A stretch of 64,000 nt of DNA from Pontibacter oryzae (GTDB lineage Bacteria > Bacteroidota > Bacteroidia > Cytophagales > Hymenobacteraceae): assembly GCF_003576375.1 (NCBI RefSeq), contig NZ_QWGE01000003.1:682001-746000 (forward strand), read 5' to 3'. The translations under genes and the position numbers were made by a program. Shown in pieces: positions 50,312 through 58,332 of the stretch; the stretch's first letter is position 1; every line of letters begins with the position of its first letter. The notes under the pieces are model-generated. The model saw only the letters and a program-made list of their open reading frames with translations. It was not told the origin of the DNA and did no database searches.

Positions 50312-51283
50312 TTACTGCACGCCTTCCTCGCGCGGCTTGTGGGCGCCGTGCTCATACTCCTGCTTCTCCATTTCAAGGCGCTGCAACTCCGCCGCCGACG
50401 GGCTACCCAAGGTGCTTAGGTCGGGTTGGCCGGCATCTACCCAGGCAGTGTACCAGAAGCTGGCAATGGTATGGATGGCCAAACGCATCTGGCGCTCTAC
50501 CTGCCCGTTCAGCTTGCGGCTGTAGGCTTCCGAAAAAGCGCGGGAGTAAACCCGGGTGGTCTGGTTGCTTCGTATCTCGTAGCTATACTTCTTCTCTTCG
50601 TCAAACTCCTGCGTTAGCTGCTTCTCAAAGAATAAAACCGAATCAAGGGCCAGGTGGGCACTGCCAACCAGTTGCCATGCCTTGAGCTGGGGCTGCGCAA
50701 TGTACTCGGGCTGGCCTATAAAAAAGTCATAGGAATCGGAGTAAAGCTCGGGCAGGCGCGTTTCCCAGAAAGCGTGTATGCCCCGCTGTCCGGTTAGCTG
50801 GCCGTTGTAGTTGCGGGTAGTGTGCAGCGGCACGCAGGCATCGGCTACATAATGGCCCAGCTCGGTGCTCAGGCGCAGGATGCGGTCGGCGTTACGCTCT
50901 TTAAAGGCTTGGGTTAGCTGATACTTCATCAGGCTGATGTGCCAGGGCACGATGCCGTTGGCCTGCAGGGTGTCTTCGCCATACTTTTTCAGGGCTTGCT
51001 GCCAGTAGCGGGGCAGTTTGTACAGGGCGCTGTCGCCGTACACATCCAGGTCGATGTAGTGGCGTGCAGCCTCGTTGGCCACGGCGTAGCGGCGGCGATC
51101 GGGGTTCACGGCGTTTTCGGTGATGTAGCGGATATGCTTTTTATAGAACCCGAACAGCTCGGGAGGCAAGGTAAATACAGCCAGCCGGTTAATGCGCTGG
51201 TGCGCAAAAAAGCCCCAGGTATAAGCCTGGAGCGGCAGCAGAAGTGTAATTAGCAAAAGTATACTTATGGCTGGCCTTCTCAT
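50312..51283 (-). CDS. Secreted zinc-dependent phospholipase C/S1-P1 nuclease-like protein
   Basis: A 323-residue protein with a signal peptide ending QAYT. The mature protein opens WGFFAHQRINRLAV; an N-terminal Trp plus a nearby His are zinc ligands in the phospholipase C/P1 nuclease fold. Further candidate ligands are ARHYIDLDVY, ELGHYVADACVPLHTTRNYN and GIHAFWETRL, matching the His-rich metal-site layout of that family. The protein is helical. Whether it cuts phospholipids or nucleic acid is undecided. The C-terminal tail (MEKQEYEHGAHKPREEGVQ) is hydrophilic. It lies upstream of the serine hydrolase on the same strand, 102 bp apart. Start is the ATG at 51283. Confidence 0.78.
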   Translation of the reverse strand: MRRPAISILLLITLLLPLQAYTWGFFAHQRINRLAVFTLPPELFGFYKKHIRYITENAVNPDRRRYAVANEAARHYIDLDVYGDSALYKLPRYWQQALKKYGEDTLQANGIVPWHISLMKYQLTQAFKERNADRILRLSTELGHYVADACVPLHTTRNYNGQLTGQRGIHAFWETRLPELYSDSYDFFIGQPEYIAQPQLKAWQLVGSAHLALDSVLFFEKQLTQEFDEEKKYSYEIRSNQTTRVYSRAFSEAYSRKLNGQVERQMRLAIHTIASFWYTAWVDAGQPDLSTLGSPSAAELQRLEMEKQEYEHGAHKPREEGVQ

Positions 51284-51697
51284 ACTTGCCTTTTACGGGA
51301 AGTGCTGATTCTCAAGGTTACATCAAGTATAATTATTTTATATAGTACAGTGTGTTGTCAGTTGTAGAGCTTTAAAGGCTTAGGAATAGTGGAGTTGCTA
51401 GCAGCAGACCTGATCTCCCTCTTATTGGTCTGCTCTTGCCTTACGTTCGGTGGTATAATATTACCGAACCACTTTTCCGGTGCAAGTATAGAGGGCCACG
51501 CGCTTTCATATCCGTGAGTCAGCGCCATTATACCTGCACTTTGGGTTGGCTCATGTATAAGAAAAAGCTGAAAACTGCGAACGTATAAGGCATACCTGAA
51601 GCACGTAGGATGCCTACCATAAAGTATAAGCCACTGGTTTTTGCTGCGCAAAGCCTTATCTTAGGTGCTCATTATTCCACAAAACTCGATAAACAAA
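51284..51697. other. Intergenic region with two adjacent inverted repeats
   Basis: AGCAGACC (51403-51410) pairs with GGTCTGCT (51427-51434). Ten bases later GTTCGGT (51445-51451) pairs with ACCGAAC (51463-51469). The two hairpins lie about 230 bp before the glyoxalase-fold gene. A 97-codon frame covers the region on the minus strand, but its translation looks arbitrary and I do not call it. Several AAGTATA words are present. Confidence 0.45.
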
Positions 51698-52132
51698 ATG
51701 GCAACCATCAACCCTTACCTAACCTTTAGCGGCAATTGCGAGGAGGCATTCAATTTCTACAGATCTGTATTCGGGGGCGAGTTCCCGTATGTGGGCCGGT
51801 TTAAAGACATGCCTTCTGATGAGCCTTTGCCAGAAGCGGAAGTTAACAAGATCATGCATATCTCACTCCCGATCAGCCAGGAAACCGTGCTGATGGGCAG
51901 CGATTCTTCGGAAGCCTTTGGGCAGGCAACCGTGGCAGGAAACAACTTCTCTATCTCTATCAACACCGACAGCGAGGAGGAGGCCGAAAGGCTTTTCAAC
52001 GGTTTGTCTGCGGGAGGCAACGTAACCATGCCGCTCAACAAGACCTTCTGGGGCGCCTACTTTGGCATGTTCACCGATAAGTTTGGCATACAATGGATGG
52101 TAAACTACGATTACAATCAAGAAGAGCAATAA
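51698..52132 (+). CDS. VOC/PhnB-like glyoxalase-fold protein
   Basis: A protein of about 144 residues of the vicinal oxygen chelate superfamily, PhnB/3-demethylubiquinone-like subgroup. Diagnostic segments are INPYLTFSGNCEEAFNFYRS, GGEFPYVGRFKDMPSD, HISLPISQETVLMGSD, and the C-terminal FWGAYFGMFTDKFGIQWMVN with YD. These proteins are small cytoplasmic dimers; no activity is known for PhnB-type members. The frame is open to an ATG at 51665, but the ATG at 51698 (MATINPYL) matches family starts. A hairpin shared with the convergent def gene follows. Confidence 0.88.
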   Translation: MATINPYLTFSGNCEEAFNFYRSVFGGEFPYVGRFKDMPSDEPLPEAEVNKIMHISLPISQETVLMGSDSSEAFGQATVAGNNFSISINTDSEEEAERLFNGLSAGGNVTMPLNKTFWGAYFGMFTDKFGIQWMVNYDYNQEEQ

Positions 52133-52136
52133 AACA

Positions 52137-52170
52137 CAAATGCCAGCCACAGTAACGGGGCTGGCATTTG
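52137..52170. terminator. Hairpin between convergent genes
   Basis: CAAATGCCAGCC (52137-52148) pairs with GGCTGGCATTTG (52159-52170). It separates the VOC-fold and def genes. There is no long T-run, but the position fits a bidirectional terminator. Confidence 0.75.
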
Positions 52171-52188
52171 CTTACAAGTTATACATGG

Positions 52189-52758
52189 CTAGCGCTTTTT
52201 AGACAGCCCCGGAAAGCTCATCTTATAATCAGCGTCCACTTCGCCTTTCGATATCTTGGTCAGCTTGTTCTTGATCAGGCGTTTTTTAAGGCCGGAAACT
52301 AAATCCGTGAAGAGTATGCCTTCCACGTGGTCGTACTCGTGCTGGATAACGCGGGCCGTCATGCCATCATAGGTGTCGGTGTGCTCGTTCCACTCCTCAT
52401 CGAAGTAACGGATAACGATGCGCTCCGGGCGGTAAACCACCTCGCGCACGCCAGGTATGCTCAGGCAGCCTTCCTCAAAGCCCCATTCCTCACCGTCTTC
52501 CTCTATAATCTCCGGGTTGATAAAAGCTTTTTTCACGCCTTTTCCTTCGTCTTCATCATCCATCATTGGCTCAGAATCGATCACGAACAAGCGAATACTT
52601 TTGCCGATCTGCGGAGCTGCCAGGCCCACGCCATGCGCATGGTACATAGTAGTGTACATGTCTTCGATCAACTCCTTCAGGTTAGGAAAGTCCTGCGGAA
52701 TGTCTTCTGCTACTTCTTTCAGTACAGGGTCGCCGTAGGCAACAATTGGGTAAATCAT
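52189..52758 (-). CDS. def: Peptide deformylase
   Basis: A 189-residue metalloenzyme that removes the formyl group from new protein N-termini. The three family motifs are intact: GVGLAAPQIG (motif 1), EEGCLSIPGV (motif 2, metal Cys) and QHEYDHVEG (motif 3, HExxH-type ligands and catalytic Glu). An acidic insert (DSEPMMDDEDEGKGVKKAF, about 72-90) is typical of Bacteroidota enzymes. The ATG overlaps the stop of ruvX by the ATGA type, so the two are translationally coupled. Assignment is secure. Confidence 0.96.
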   Translation of the reverse strand: MIYPIVAYGDPVLKEVAEDIPQDFPNLKELIEDMYTTMYHAHGVGLAAPQIGKSIRLFVIDSEPMMDDEDEGKGVKKAFINPEIIEEDGEEWGFEEGCLSIPGVREVVYRPERIVIRYFDEEWNEHTDTYDGMTARVIQHEYDHVEGILFTDLVSGLKKRLIKNKLTKISKGEVDADYKMSFPGLSKKR

Positions 52759-53171
52759 ATGCTTCTGCTTTCTAAATACGACTGTAAAATAATGGTGGCG
52801 CTCAGGCGGTCAACAGTGCCTTTATCCTGGCGGTCTTTTTTCTTCATGCCGCCGGCAAGCATGGCCTGTTGCGCCATTTTAGAGGTAAAGCGTTCATCGG
52901 CTAAGTGTACCGGAATACCAGGGAACTCCTTTTCCAGCTTCCTATGGAAGCCTACCACATGCTGTGTGGCATCGGTTGGCTCGCCGGTCAGGCGCTTGGG
53001 CATGCCTAATACCATAGCATCCACGGGTTCGCGCTGCATGTAGGCCTTCAGGTAGGCTAACACATCTTTGGCGTGAACGGTTTCTAGCGGGTTCGCGATT
53101 ATCTGCAGTGGGTCTGTTACTGCCAGTCCCACACGCTTGGTGCCATAATCAATCGCTAAAATCCTGCCCAT
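52755..53171 (-). CDS. ruvX: Holliday junction resolvase-like RuvX/YqgF
   Basis: A 138-residue RNase H-fold protein. The N-terminal acidic motif AIDYGTKRVGLAVTDPLQII, the middle VLGMPKRLTGEPTD and HLADERFTSKMAQQ (with the conserved DER), and the terminal Asp/Ser region near DRLSATIILQSYLE match RuvX/YqgF, linked to pre-16S rRNA 5'-end maturation and once proposed as a Holliday junction resolvase. It overlaps def by 4 bp and is first in that pair. A TACCTTTG box on the minus strand (plus 53191-53198) lies 19 bp before the ATG at 53171. Confidence 0.94.
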   Translation of the reverse strand: MGRILAIDYGTKRVGLAVTDPLQIIANPLETVHAKDVLAYLKAYMQREPVDAMVLGMPKRLTGEPTDATQHVVGFHRKLEKEFPGIPVHLADERFTSKMAQQAMLAGGMKKKDRQDKGTVDRLSATIILQSYLESRSI

Positions 53172-53190
53172 AGTATAAATGCTTGTGCCG

Positions 53191-53198
53191 CAAAGGTA
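53191..53198 (-). promoter_or_regulatory. Candidate -7 box of ruvX-def
   Basis: TACCTTTG on the minus strand fits TAnnTTTG and lies 19 bp before the ruvX start, giving a very short leader as for uvrA. No clear -33 TTG. Confidence 0.4.
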
Positions 53199-53246
53199 AG
53201 GAATTTAATGTTTGCTTGTTAACTGCCCGTTGCGGCGGCCTTATAC

Positions 53247-55655
53247 TTACAGTTTAAACTCTAGGGTAACATAGTAGCTGCGGGCATCCGAAGGGATAAT
53301 GCCGGGGCCAGGGTATCCTGTGGCACGGCGCGTAAAGTAGCGGTTATCCGTCAGGTTGTTGATGCCGGACTCCAGCGTGAAGCGCTTATATGTATAGCTT
53401 CCCGAAAGGTCCATAACCCAGTACGCCGGTATTTTGCCCACCACGGCGGTTGGCTCCAGTATTGAGTTTTCCGCATCGGTGTATTGCTCCGAAGTATAGC
53501 TGTATTGGTAGGCCAGCTTAAAGTTGTTGCGCTTGAAAGCCAGGCCGGCCTTGGCGATGAGCGCTGGGGCCAGCTCCACCTGGTTGCCGTCTACGGTCTT
53601 GTCCGGGGAGCTATACACCGTATGCACCAGCGTAATGTTGGAGAAGGCCGAGAGGCTGGATGGGTGCTCCGCGCCATAGTATAGTTTCAGGAGGTCAGCC
53701 TCCGCGAAGGTTTCCAGGCCGTAATGGTACGAGTCGCCGATGTTGGTGCGGATGCGGTCTGTGGTGCCCTGTATTTTTTTAAAGTTAATGCGGTCTTTAT
53801 AAGCCAGGTAAAACAGGCTGGCATCATAGTTCAGCAGGCCGCTCTTATTGCCGCGCAAGCCCAGGTCGGCACTGTAGCCGCTCTCGTCCTGCAAGTTTTG
53901 GTCTGGTACCACATTAGGGTTTACCACGCGCATATCGTTAAAGTTGATGGCGCGGTAGTTCTGCGAAAAGTTGGCGTATACTTCCATCGCATCGCTGGCT
54001 TTATAGCTCAGGCCTAGGCCCATCAGAAACACATGGCGGGTATTGCTGCGTTCTTCCGGCACCACTTCATCATATACAACGTTACCTGCCTGGTCCTTTT
54101 TCTGGTCTCGGTAGCTGCCATCGGCATTGGTGTTAATCCACTCGTAGCGCAGGCCAGGGGTAATACTTAGCTTTGGGGTGATGTTAAAGATATTCTCGGC
54201 AAAAAGAGCTGTGTTCTGGCTCAAGTAGTCGTAGCTGGAGGTGTTCGGGCCGTTAACCTCGGTGTAATAATTAAAGTCAGCGTTAGAGGCCACAGAGCCA
54301 TCGCCCTGCTGTTGGTCGGTAAAGCCACGGTAATAGCGCCCGCCTACTAACAGCGTGGAGAAAGAGTTGCCTAGGTCGTAGCGGTGGATGAGGCGCGTTT
54401 CGTTGCCCACGTTCCGGAACTTATCCTGCAGTAGTGTGCGGGGCGCGGTCAGGTCGTCGGGGCGGTTTATCTTGCCCATGTAGCCTAAGGCATCACGCTG
54501 GGCAAGTAAACCGAAATTGCGCACGTTCAGCTTGGTGCGTTCGGCCAAGCGATAGTCCAGCGTTAGGGCCAGCAGGTTCCAGTTCACCTTAAACCAGTTT
54601 CGGTCACGCTTCGATTGTTGCGCATCCTGGTTAAACTCAAGGTCAGTTAAGCCGCCGGGTTGCTGGGCCAGGTAATCCATGTACGTATAATCAAAGCCTA
54701 TTTCCAGTTTAGAGTTTGGCTTGTAGTGTACTGAGCTAAAAGCAGTATGTGCCTCAAATCCAGAATTATCGCGCCAGCCGTCGCCGCGCTTGTACTGGTA
54801 GTAGCCATAGTAGTGCAAATTACCCTTTGTGCCGCCAATGCTGTTAAAGGAATTAAAGAGGCCCCAGGAGCCAGCGGTCTGTCGGGTTGTCAATTCAAAG
54901 GGTTTATCCTCCGGGCCTTCTTTCATTACAAAGTTAACCATGCCGCCAAACTGCGTGCCGTACTGCAGGGATGCCGCGCCGCGCACCACCTCTATGCGGT
55001 CCAGTGCCTCGGTAGGCGGGGTGTAGTAGCTTTCGGGGTAGCCGAGCGCATCAGCCGAAATATCGTAGCCGTTTTGGCGCGTGTTAAAGTTGGATGTGCG
55101 GTTAGGGCTAAGGCCGCGGCCCCCAATGCCAAGCTGAATGCCGGCTCCATCGCTTTCCCAGATGTTAAGGCCGGCCACCTTGGCAAACACTTGCCGGCTG
55201 TTGTTGGTGGCTTTGTTGGCTGTAACATCACTGAGCACCACTACCTCGCTTTTCTTTCCTTCGTAGATAGCAGCACCCTCCACAGAATTGAGGCGGGTAA
55301 TACCAAAGGTTTTTTCGCGCTCGCCCTTCACATTTACCTCGCGGAGTTTGCCTTCCAGGGGCTTCAGTTCAAAGTGAAGTATGGCGTTGCCATTGCGGAT
55401 GCTAACCTGCTGCGTAGCCGAGCCCCAGCCAACGCTATAGGCCGTTAAAGTATAGGTGCCGGGCACCAAGCCGTCTATAGTATAAGCTCCTTTGGAATCA
55501 GCCTTTACCAGCATGCCGGTATTGGTTAACAAGACCTCAGCCTGCGTCACAGGCTTTTGGCTGCCAGCGCTGGTTATGTTGCCGGAAACGGAAAAGGTCT
55601 GGGCCACAGCAGACAGGCTGCAAAGTATGAGGGCAATTATAAACGTAACGCGCAT
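53247..55655 (-). CDS. FecA-like TonB-dependent receptor
   Basis: An 802-residue outer-membrane receptor, last gene of a leftward four-gene operon. It has a signal peptide (ending SAVAQ), a carboxypeptidase-regulatory-like domain (about 20-110: VSGNITSAGSQKPVTQAEVL), a plug domain and a 22-strand barrel ending ARSYYVTLEFKL. The plug block GLNIWESDGAGIQLGIGGRG with SPNRTSNFNTRQNGYDISAD matches FecA-type ferric citrate receptors. It would move iron chelates or a similar ligand across the outer membrane using the TonB system. It starts 6 bp after the HTTM gene, so it is co-transcribed with it. Start is the ATG at 55655. Confidence 0.92.
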   Translation of the reverse strand: MRVTFIIALILCSLSAVAQTFSVSGNITSAGSQKPVTQAEVLLTNTGMLVKADSKGAYTIDGLVPGTYTLTAYSVGWGSATQQVSIRNGNAILHFELKPLEGKLREVNVKGEREKTFGITRLNSVEGAAIYEGKKSEVVVLSDVTANKATNNSRQVFAKVAGLNIWESDGAGIQLGIGGRGLSPNRTSNFNTRQNGYDISADALGYPESYYTPPTEALDRIEVVRGAASLQYGTQFGGMVNFVMKEGPEDKPFELTTRQTAGSWGLFNSFNSIGGTKGNLHYYGYYQYKRGDGWRDNSGFEAHTAFSSVHYKPNSKLEIGFDYTYMDYLAQQPGGLTDLEFNQDAQQSKRDRNWFKVNWNLLALTLDYRLAERTKLNVRNFGLLAQRDALGYMGKINRPDDLTAPRTLLQDKFRNVGNETRLIHRYDLGNSFSTLLVGGRYYRGFTDQQQGDGSVASNADFNYYTEVNGPNTSSYDYLSQNTALFAENIFNITPKLSITPGLRYEWINTNADGSYRDQKKDQAGNVVYDEVVPEERSNTRHVFLMGLGLSYKASDAMEVYANFSQNYRAINFNDMRVVNPNVVPDQNLQDESGYSADLGLRGNKSGLLNYDASLFYLAYKDRINFKKIQGTTDRIRTNIGDSYHYGLETFAEADLLKLYYGAEHPSSLSAFSNITLVHTVYSSPDKTVDGNQVELAPALIAKAGLAFKRNNFKLAYQYSYTSEQYTDAENSILEPTAVVGKIPAYWVMDLSGSYTYKRFTLESGINNLTDNRYFTRRATGYPGPGIIPSDARSYYVTLEFKL

Positions 55656-55661
55656 CAGATA

Positions 55662-57038
55662 TTAATTCTGCCCCAATGCATCTTGCGGAGGGGCTGTGTT
55701 TGGGTTTAAAGGTAAAATCCAGGCTTTTGGCAGGAAGCTGTCTTTCTCGGCCGCTAAGTTAACGGTTGGGTCGATAAAAAGCCTGCTGCCACGCCCATTC
55801 ATAGCGACATAAATCTCGGCACGCACTTCAGCATTGGCTATGCCACGGCTGGCAAAATCCTGCTTCAGCAAATGGGCATACTGCACCATCATGTCGGGTT
55901 GAGTGGCTACCTGCTTTTCCTGGTTCACGGTCAGGTAGTCACGGTTATTGATCTCGGTCTCGCGGCCTGTCTTCGGATCACGGACGTAGAAAAAGGCTGT
56001 CCCGGTTTTCTCCATCAGCATTACGCGCCACGAGAAGCGGTAGCCTTGCTCGGTCCAGAACAACTGGCCGGGGTAAAGTATAAAGCGCCATGGTACCAAT
56101 GCCTGCACGGCAAAATGCAGTGCCAGCAAGTATAAAAGTATGGGCTGCGCGGTTGTATGGCTATATCTCTGGAAAGCGGGAGTGCGCGCGCGGGTTATAC
56201 CTTTGAGCCCTTGCAGCAGCCGCTCATGAAACTTCTCAGAGAAGAAAATCAGGGTGCTCACCATCATGATGTATGGGAACATACCGATCTGGAACAGCAC
56301 GGCCGTGAGCACATGAAACACGATTACCGTGGCATAAGCCACAAGCCTGCTCTTGCGCCAGCTCAGGAAAAACGGGATGGTGAGGTCGTAAAACGCGCCA
56401 AACCAGCAGAACAGGTAAGCTATCCATGCTTTATCCAGCCACGTGCCGATAAGCGGCAGGTGCGTGTGGGCAGGCAGCCAGTAGCGCAGCGGCATGGCCT
56501 CCAGCAGCCAGTCAGGGTGCAGTTTGGCTAAGCCGGCGTAGAAGTATACCAGCCCCAGTTGCAGCTTAAAAATAAGCACGGCCCAGCGCGGCACGTGGCT
56601 CACCCAGGTATGCGGCTTGCGCAACACATCCAGCGAGAAATGCCGATGCGCCGGCACCAGCACCAGCAGCAGCGCCACCACGCTTACAAAGTAGTAGTGG
56701 TTAAGGTAATTGGTTTTATCGATGAGCTCGACGTAGGTAAAGCTCAGGAAAAACAGCACCGCCGACAAACGGTAGAACAAACCCAGCATCAGGCCGAGCG
56801 CAGCCAGCGCCATCAGTATAAATAGGGCGTGCATGCCTGTTTCGCCGAGGGGCTGCACCCACTCAAAACCGTAGTAGGGGAAGTATACTTTAGGTGTTAC
56901 GTACAGGTCGGTTACCCAGCCTTTTGCCATAAAGCGCAGAATGCTGGCCAGCATCATCCCCCCGAAAATAACCCGGAACACCGCCAGCGGAGCCGCCGAT
57001 ACTTGAGCCGTTAGGTATGGTTTGAGCTTTTGGAGCAT
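55662..57038 (-). CDS. HTTM-domain membrane protein, vitamin K-dependent gamma-carboxylase-like
   Basis: A protein of about 458 residues with a multi-helix N-terminal HTTM domain and a C-terminal soluble part (about 350-458). The motif NYLNHYYFVSVVALLL and YFYAGLAKLHPDWLLEAMPL (about 165-184) correspond to regions of human gamma-glutamyl carboxylase, including the Asn-His pair and the Lys that acts as base on vitamin K hydroquinone. QIGMFPYIMMVSTLIFF is also conserved. No peptide substrate is known for bacterial members. The frame opens at a GTG at 57074; the ATG at 57038 (MLQKLKPY) is preferred. It lies between the imelysin-like and receptor genes in one operon. Confidence 0.82.
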   Translation of the reverse strand: MLQKLKPYLTAQVSAAPLAVFRVIFGGMMLASILRFMAKGWVTDLYVTPKVYFPYYGFEWVQPLGETGMHALFILMALAALGLMLGLFYRLSAVLFFLSFTYVELIDKTNYLNHYYFVSVVALLLVLVPAHRHFSLDVLRKPHTWVSHVPRWAVLIFKLQLGLVYFYAGLAKLHPDWLLEAMPLRYWLPAHTHLPLIGTWLDKAWIAYLFCWFGAFYDLTIPFFLSWRKSRLVAYATVIVFHVLTAVLFQIGMFPYIMMVSTLIFFSEKFHERLLQGLKGITRARTPAFQRYSHTTAQPILLYLLALHFAVQALVPWRFILYPGQLFWTEQGYRFSWRVMLMEKTGTAFFYVRDPKTGRETEINNRDYLTVNQEKQVATQPDMMVQYAHLLKQDFASRGIANAEVRAEIYVAMNGRGSRLFIDPTVNLAAEKDSFLPKAWILPLNPNTAPPQDALGQN

Positions 57039-57110
57039 AAAGTATGCGTGCTGTGATAACCTGAGAAAGCCCACGCCGGTTGCTGCCGGCGCAGGGTAAA
57101 GTATAATGGC

Positions 57111-58229
57111 TTAGTCGCCGTCGCTATCGTTGTAGGTAATGGTTACGCCCAGGGCAGACGGCATGTCGGTTTTGGTGAGCACGATGAGCTTCTGTAACTC
57201 GTCGTATGCTTTTGTTACGGCTTGCGGCTGCGTATTAACGGCTTGCACCAATGGCTCTTGAATAGCATTTACAGCAGCTAGTGCGGCATCAAATTGCTGC
57301 TCAATGGCATCGGATAACAAGCCTTGTCCGTAGGGCGCTTTCACGTAATCCAGATAATCGTCCAGACCCGGGCCGTTGGTGCCGTTGGTTGTCATGCCCA
57401 TGAACACGGCTTTCTCGGCTTTAATGCTGCGCTTTAACAGCTCCAGCGAAAAGCTCTGGCTATAGTAAGCTTCTACTCTGTCCGGAAGGGTGGTTCCTTG
57501 CGAAAACCTGCCGCTCGGGAAACCGATTTTATTTCGCTTTGTATTGTCGATGTCCTGGTTAAGCTCGTTTACTAGGCTGCCAATGGCGCTGCCAACCGCT
57601 GTGCCCTTGGCTTGTTTAAAGGTAGAAGTATAGCCTCCGTTTGTCCAACCCTGGTATGTTGCAGCTGCGCGCTGCTTTATCAATGCGCTTACATCCTGCA
57701 GGTACTTTTTGCGCTTGGCTGCGTTGGCAGCGTTAGTGTACTGCTCCAGCAGCGTGGCATCAGCGGCATTGTAAAGCAGGTAGTCCAGGGCTGGGAAGCC
57801 TTTGGCATCCAGGTTAGCGGCAGCTTGTAGGTCGTAAGTTCCCGCAGTAATGTTTGCCTCGATCTCGGCGGATGAGGTAGGGTAAATGTTCAGGTTAGTG
57901 CGCAGCAGTTGGTCGCTGGCTGGGCCAAACTCAAATACACTTGCATCCTGCCAAGCCGTGTAGGCATCCAGGTAGGCGGCGCGGGCCGCCTGTAGGTTTA
58001 CTGCGGTAGGTGTGGCTGCAAACGCATTAATGGCTGTGTGCATGGCCTCGGCCTTCGCACTGAAGGTGGCGTATGCCGGTATAATCAGGTTGTCGGCATA
58101 ATGGGCCACCATGGCATCGCGGTCGTAGGTGTCAGCTGGCGCGGATTCGCCGTCCGAGGAGCTGCAACTGCTCAACAGCGCTGCACTGGCTAATGCCACT
58201 AAACTATACTTTCTGAAATTAAACTTCAT
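57111..58229 (-). CDS. Imelysin-like lipoprotein with a divergent metal motif
   Basis: A protein of about 372 residues with a lipobox (LLSSCSSSD, Cys about 22) and a two-bundle imelysin fold. Typical pieces are ARAAYLDAYTAWQDASVFEF, LRTNLNIYPTSSAEIEANI, and KAVFMGMTTNGTNGPGLDDY. In canonical imelysins/EfeO proteins a GxHxxE motif marks the putative metal site; here it reads GFPALDYLL, so His is Pro and Glu is Asp. Such divergent forms are known in Bacteroidota. The protein is periplasmic or outer-membrane anchored. The frame begins further upstream, but the ATG at 58229 (MKFNFRKY) gives a proper signal peptide. Confidence 0.85.
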   Translation of the reverse strand: MKFNFRKYSLVALASAALLSSCSSSDGESAPADTYDRDAMVAHYADNLIIPAYATFSAKAEAMHTAINAFAATPTAVNLQAARAAYLDAYTAWQDASVFEFGPASDQLLRTNLNIYPTSSAEIEANITAGTYDLQAAANLDAKGFPALDYLLYNAADATLLEQYTNAANAAKRKKYLQDVSALIKQRAAATYQGWTNGGYTSTFKQAKGTAVGSAIGSLVNELNQDIDNTKRNKIGFPSGRFSQGTTLPDRVEAYYSQSFSLELLKRSIKAEKAVFMGMTTNGTNGPGLDDYLDYVKAPYGQGLLSDAIEQQFDAALAAVNAIQEPLVQAVNTQPQAVTKAYDELQKLIVLTKTDMPSALGVTITYNDSDGD

Positions 58230-58259
58230 GAGGATATATTGCTTTTTAAACGAGAAAGG

Positions 58260-58301
58260 CAGCAGCCCGGGATAGATGAACCCCAAGCTGCTGCGTCTGC
58301 T
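58260..58301 (-). other. Intra-operon hairpin
   Basis: GCAGCAGC (58260-58267) pairs with GCTGCTGC (plus side 58287-58294 region), with GGG/CCC pairing inside. It lies in the 103-bp gap between the DUF4856 and imelysin genes and has no T-run. It may stabilise the mRNA or limit readthrough and so set the ratio of the first gene to the rest. Confidence 0.45.
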
Positions 58302-58332
58302 TTATTGCTCTCTAAAATCTGCGGCTGCTTGC

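Noticed and set aside
51358-51651. 97-codon frame on the minus strand in the gap before the VOC-fold gene
   Set aside because: The translation looks arbitrary, crosses two inverted repeats and has no recognisable domain; I cannot support it as a gene.
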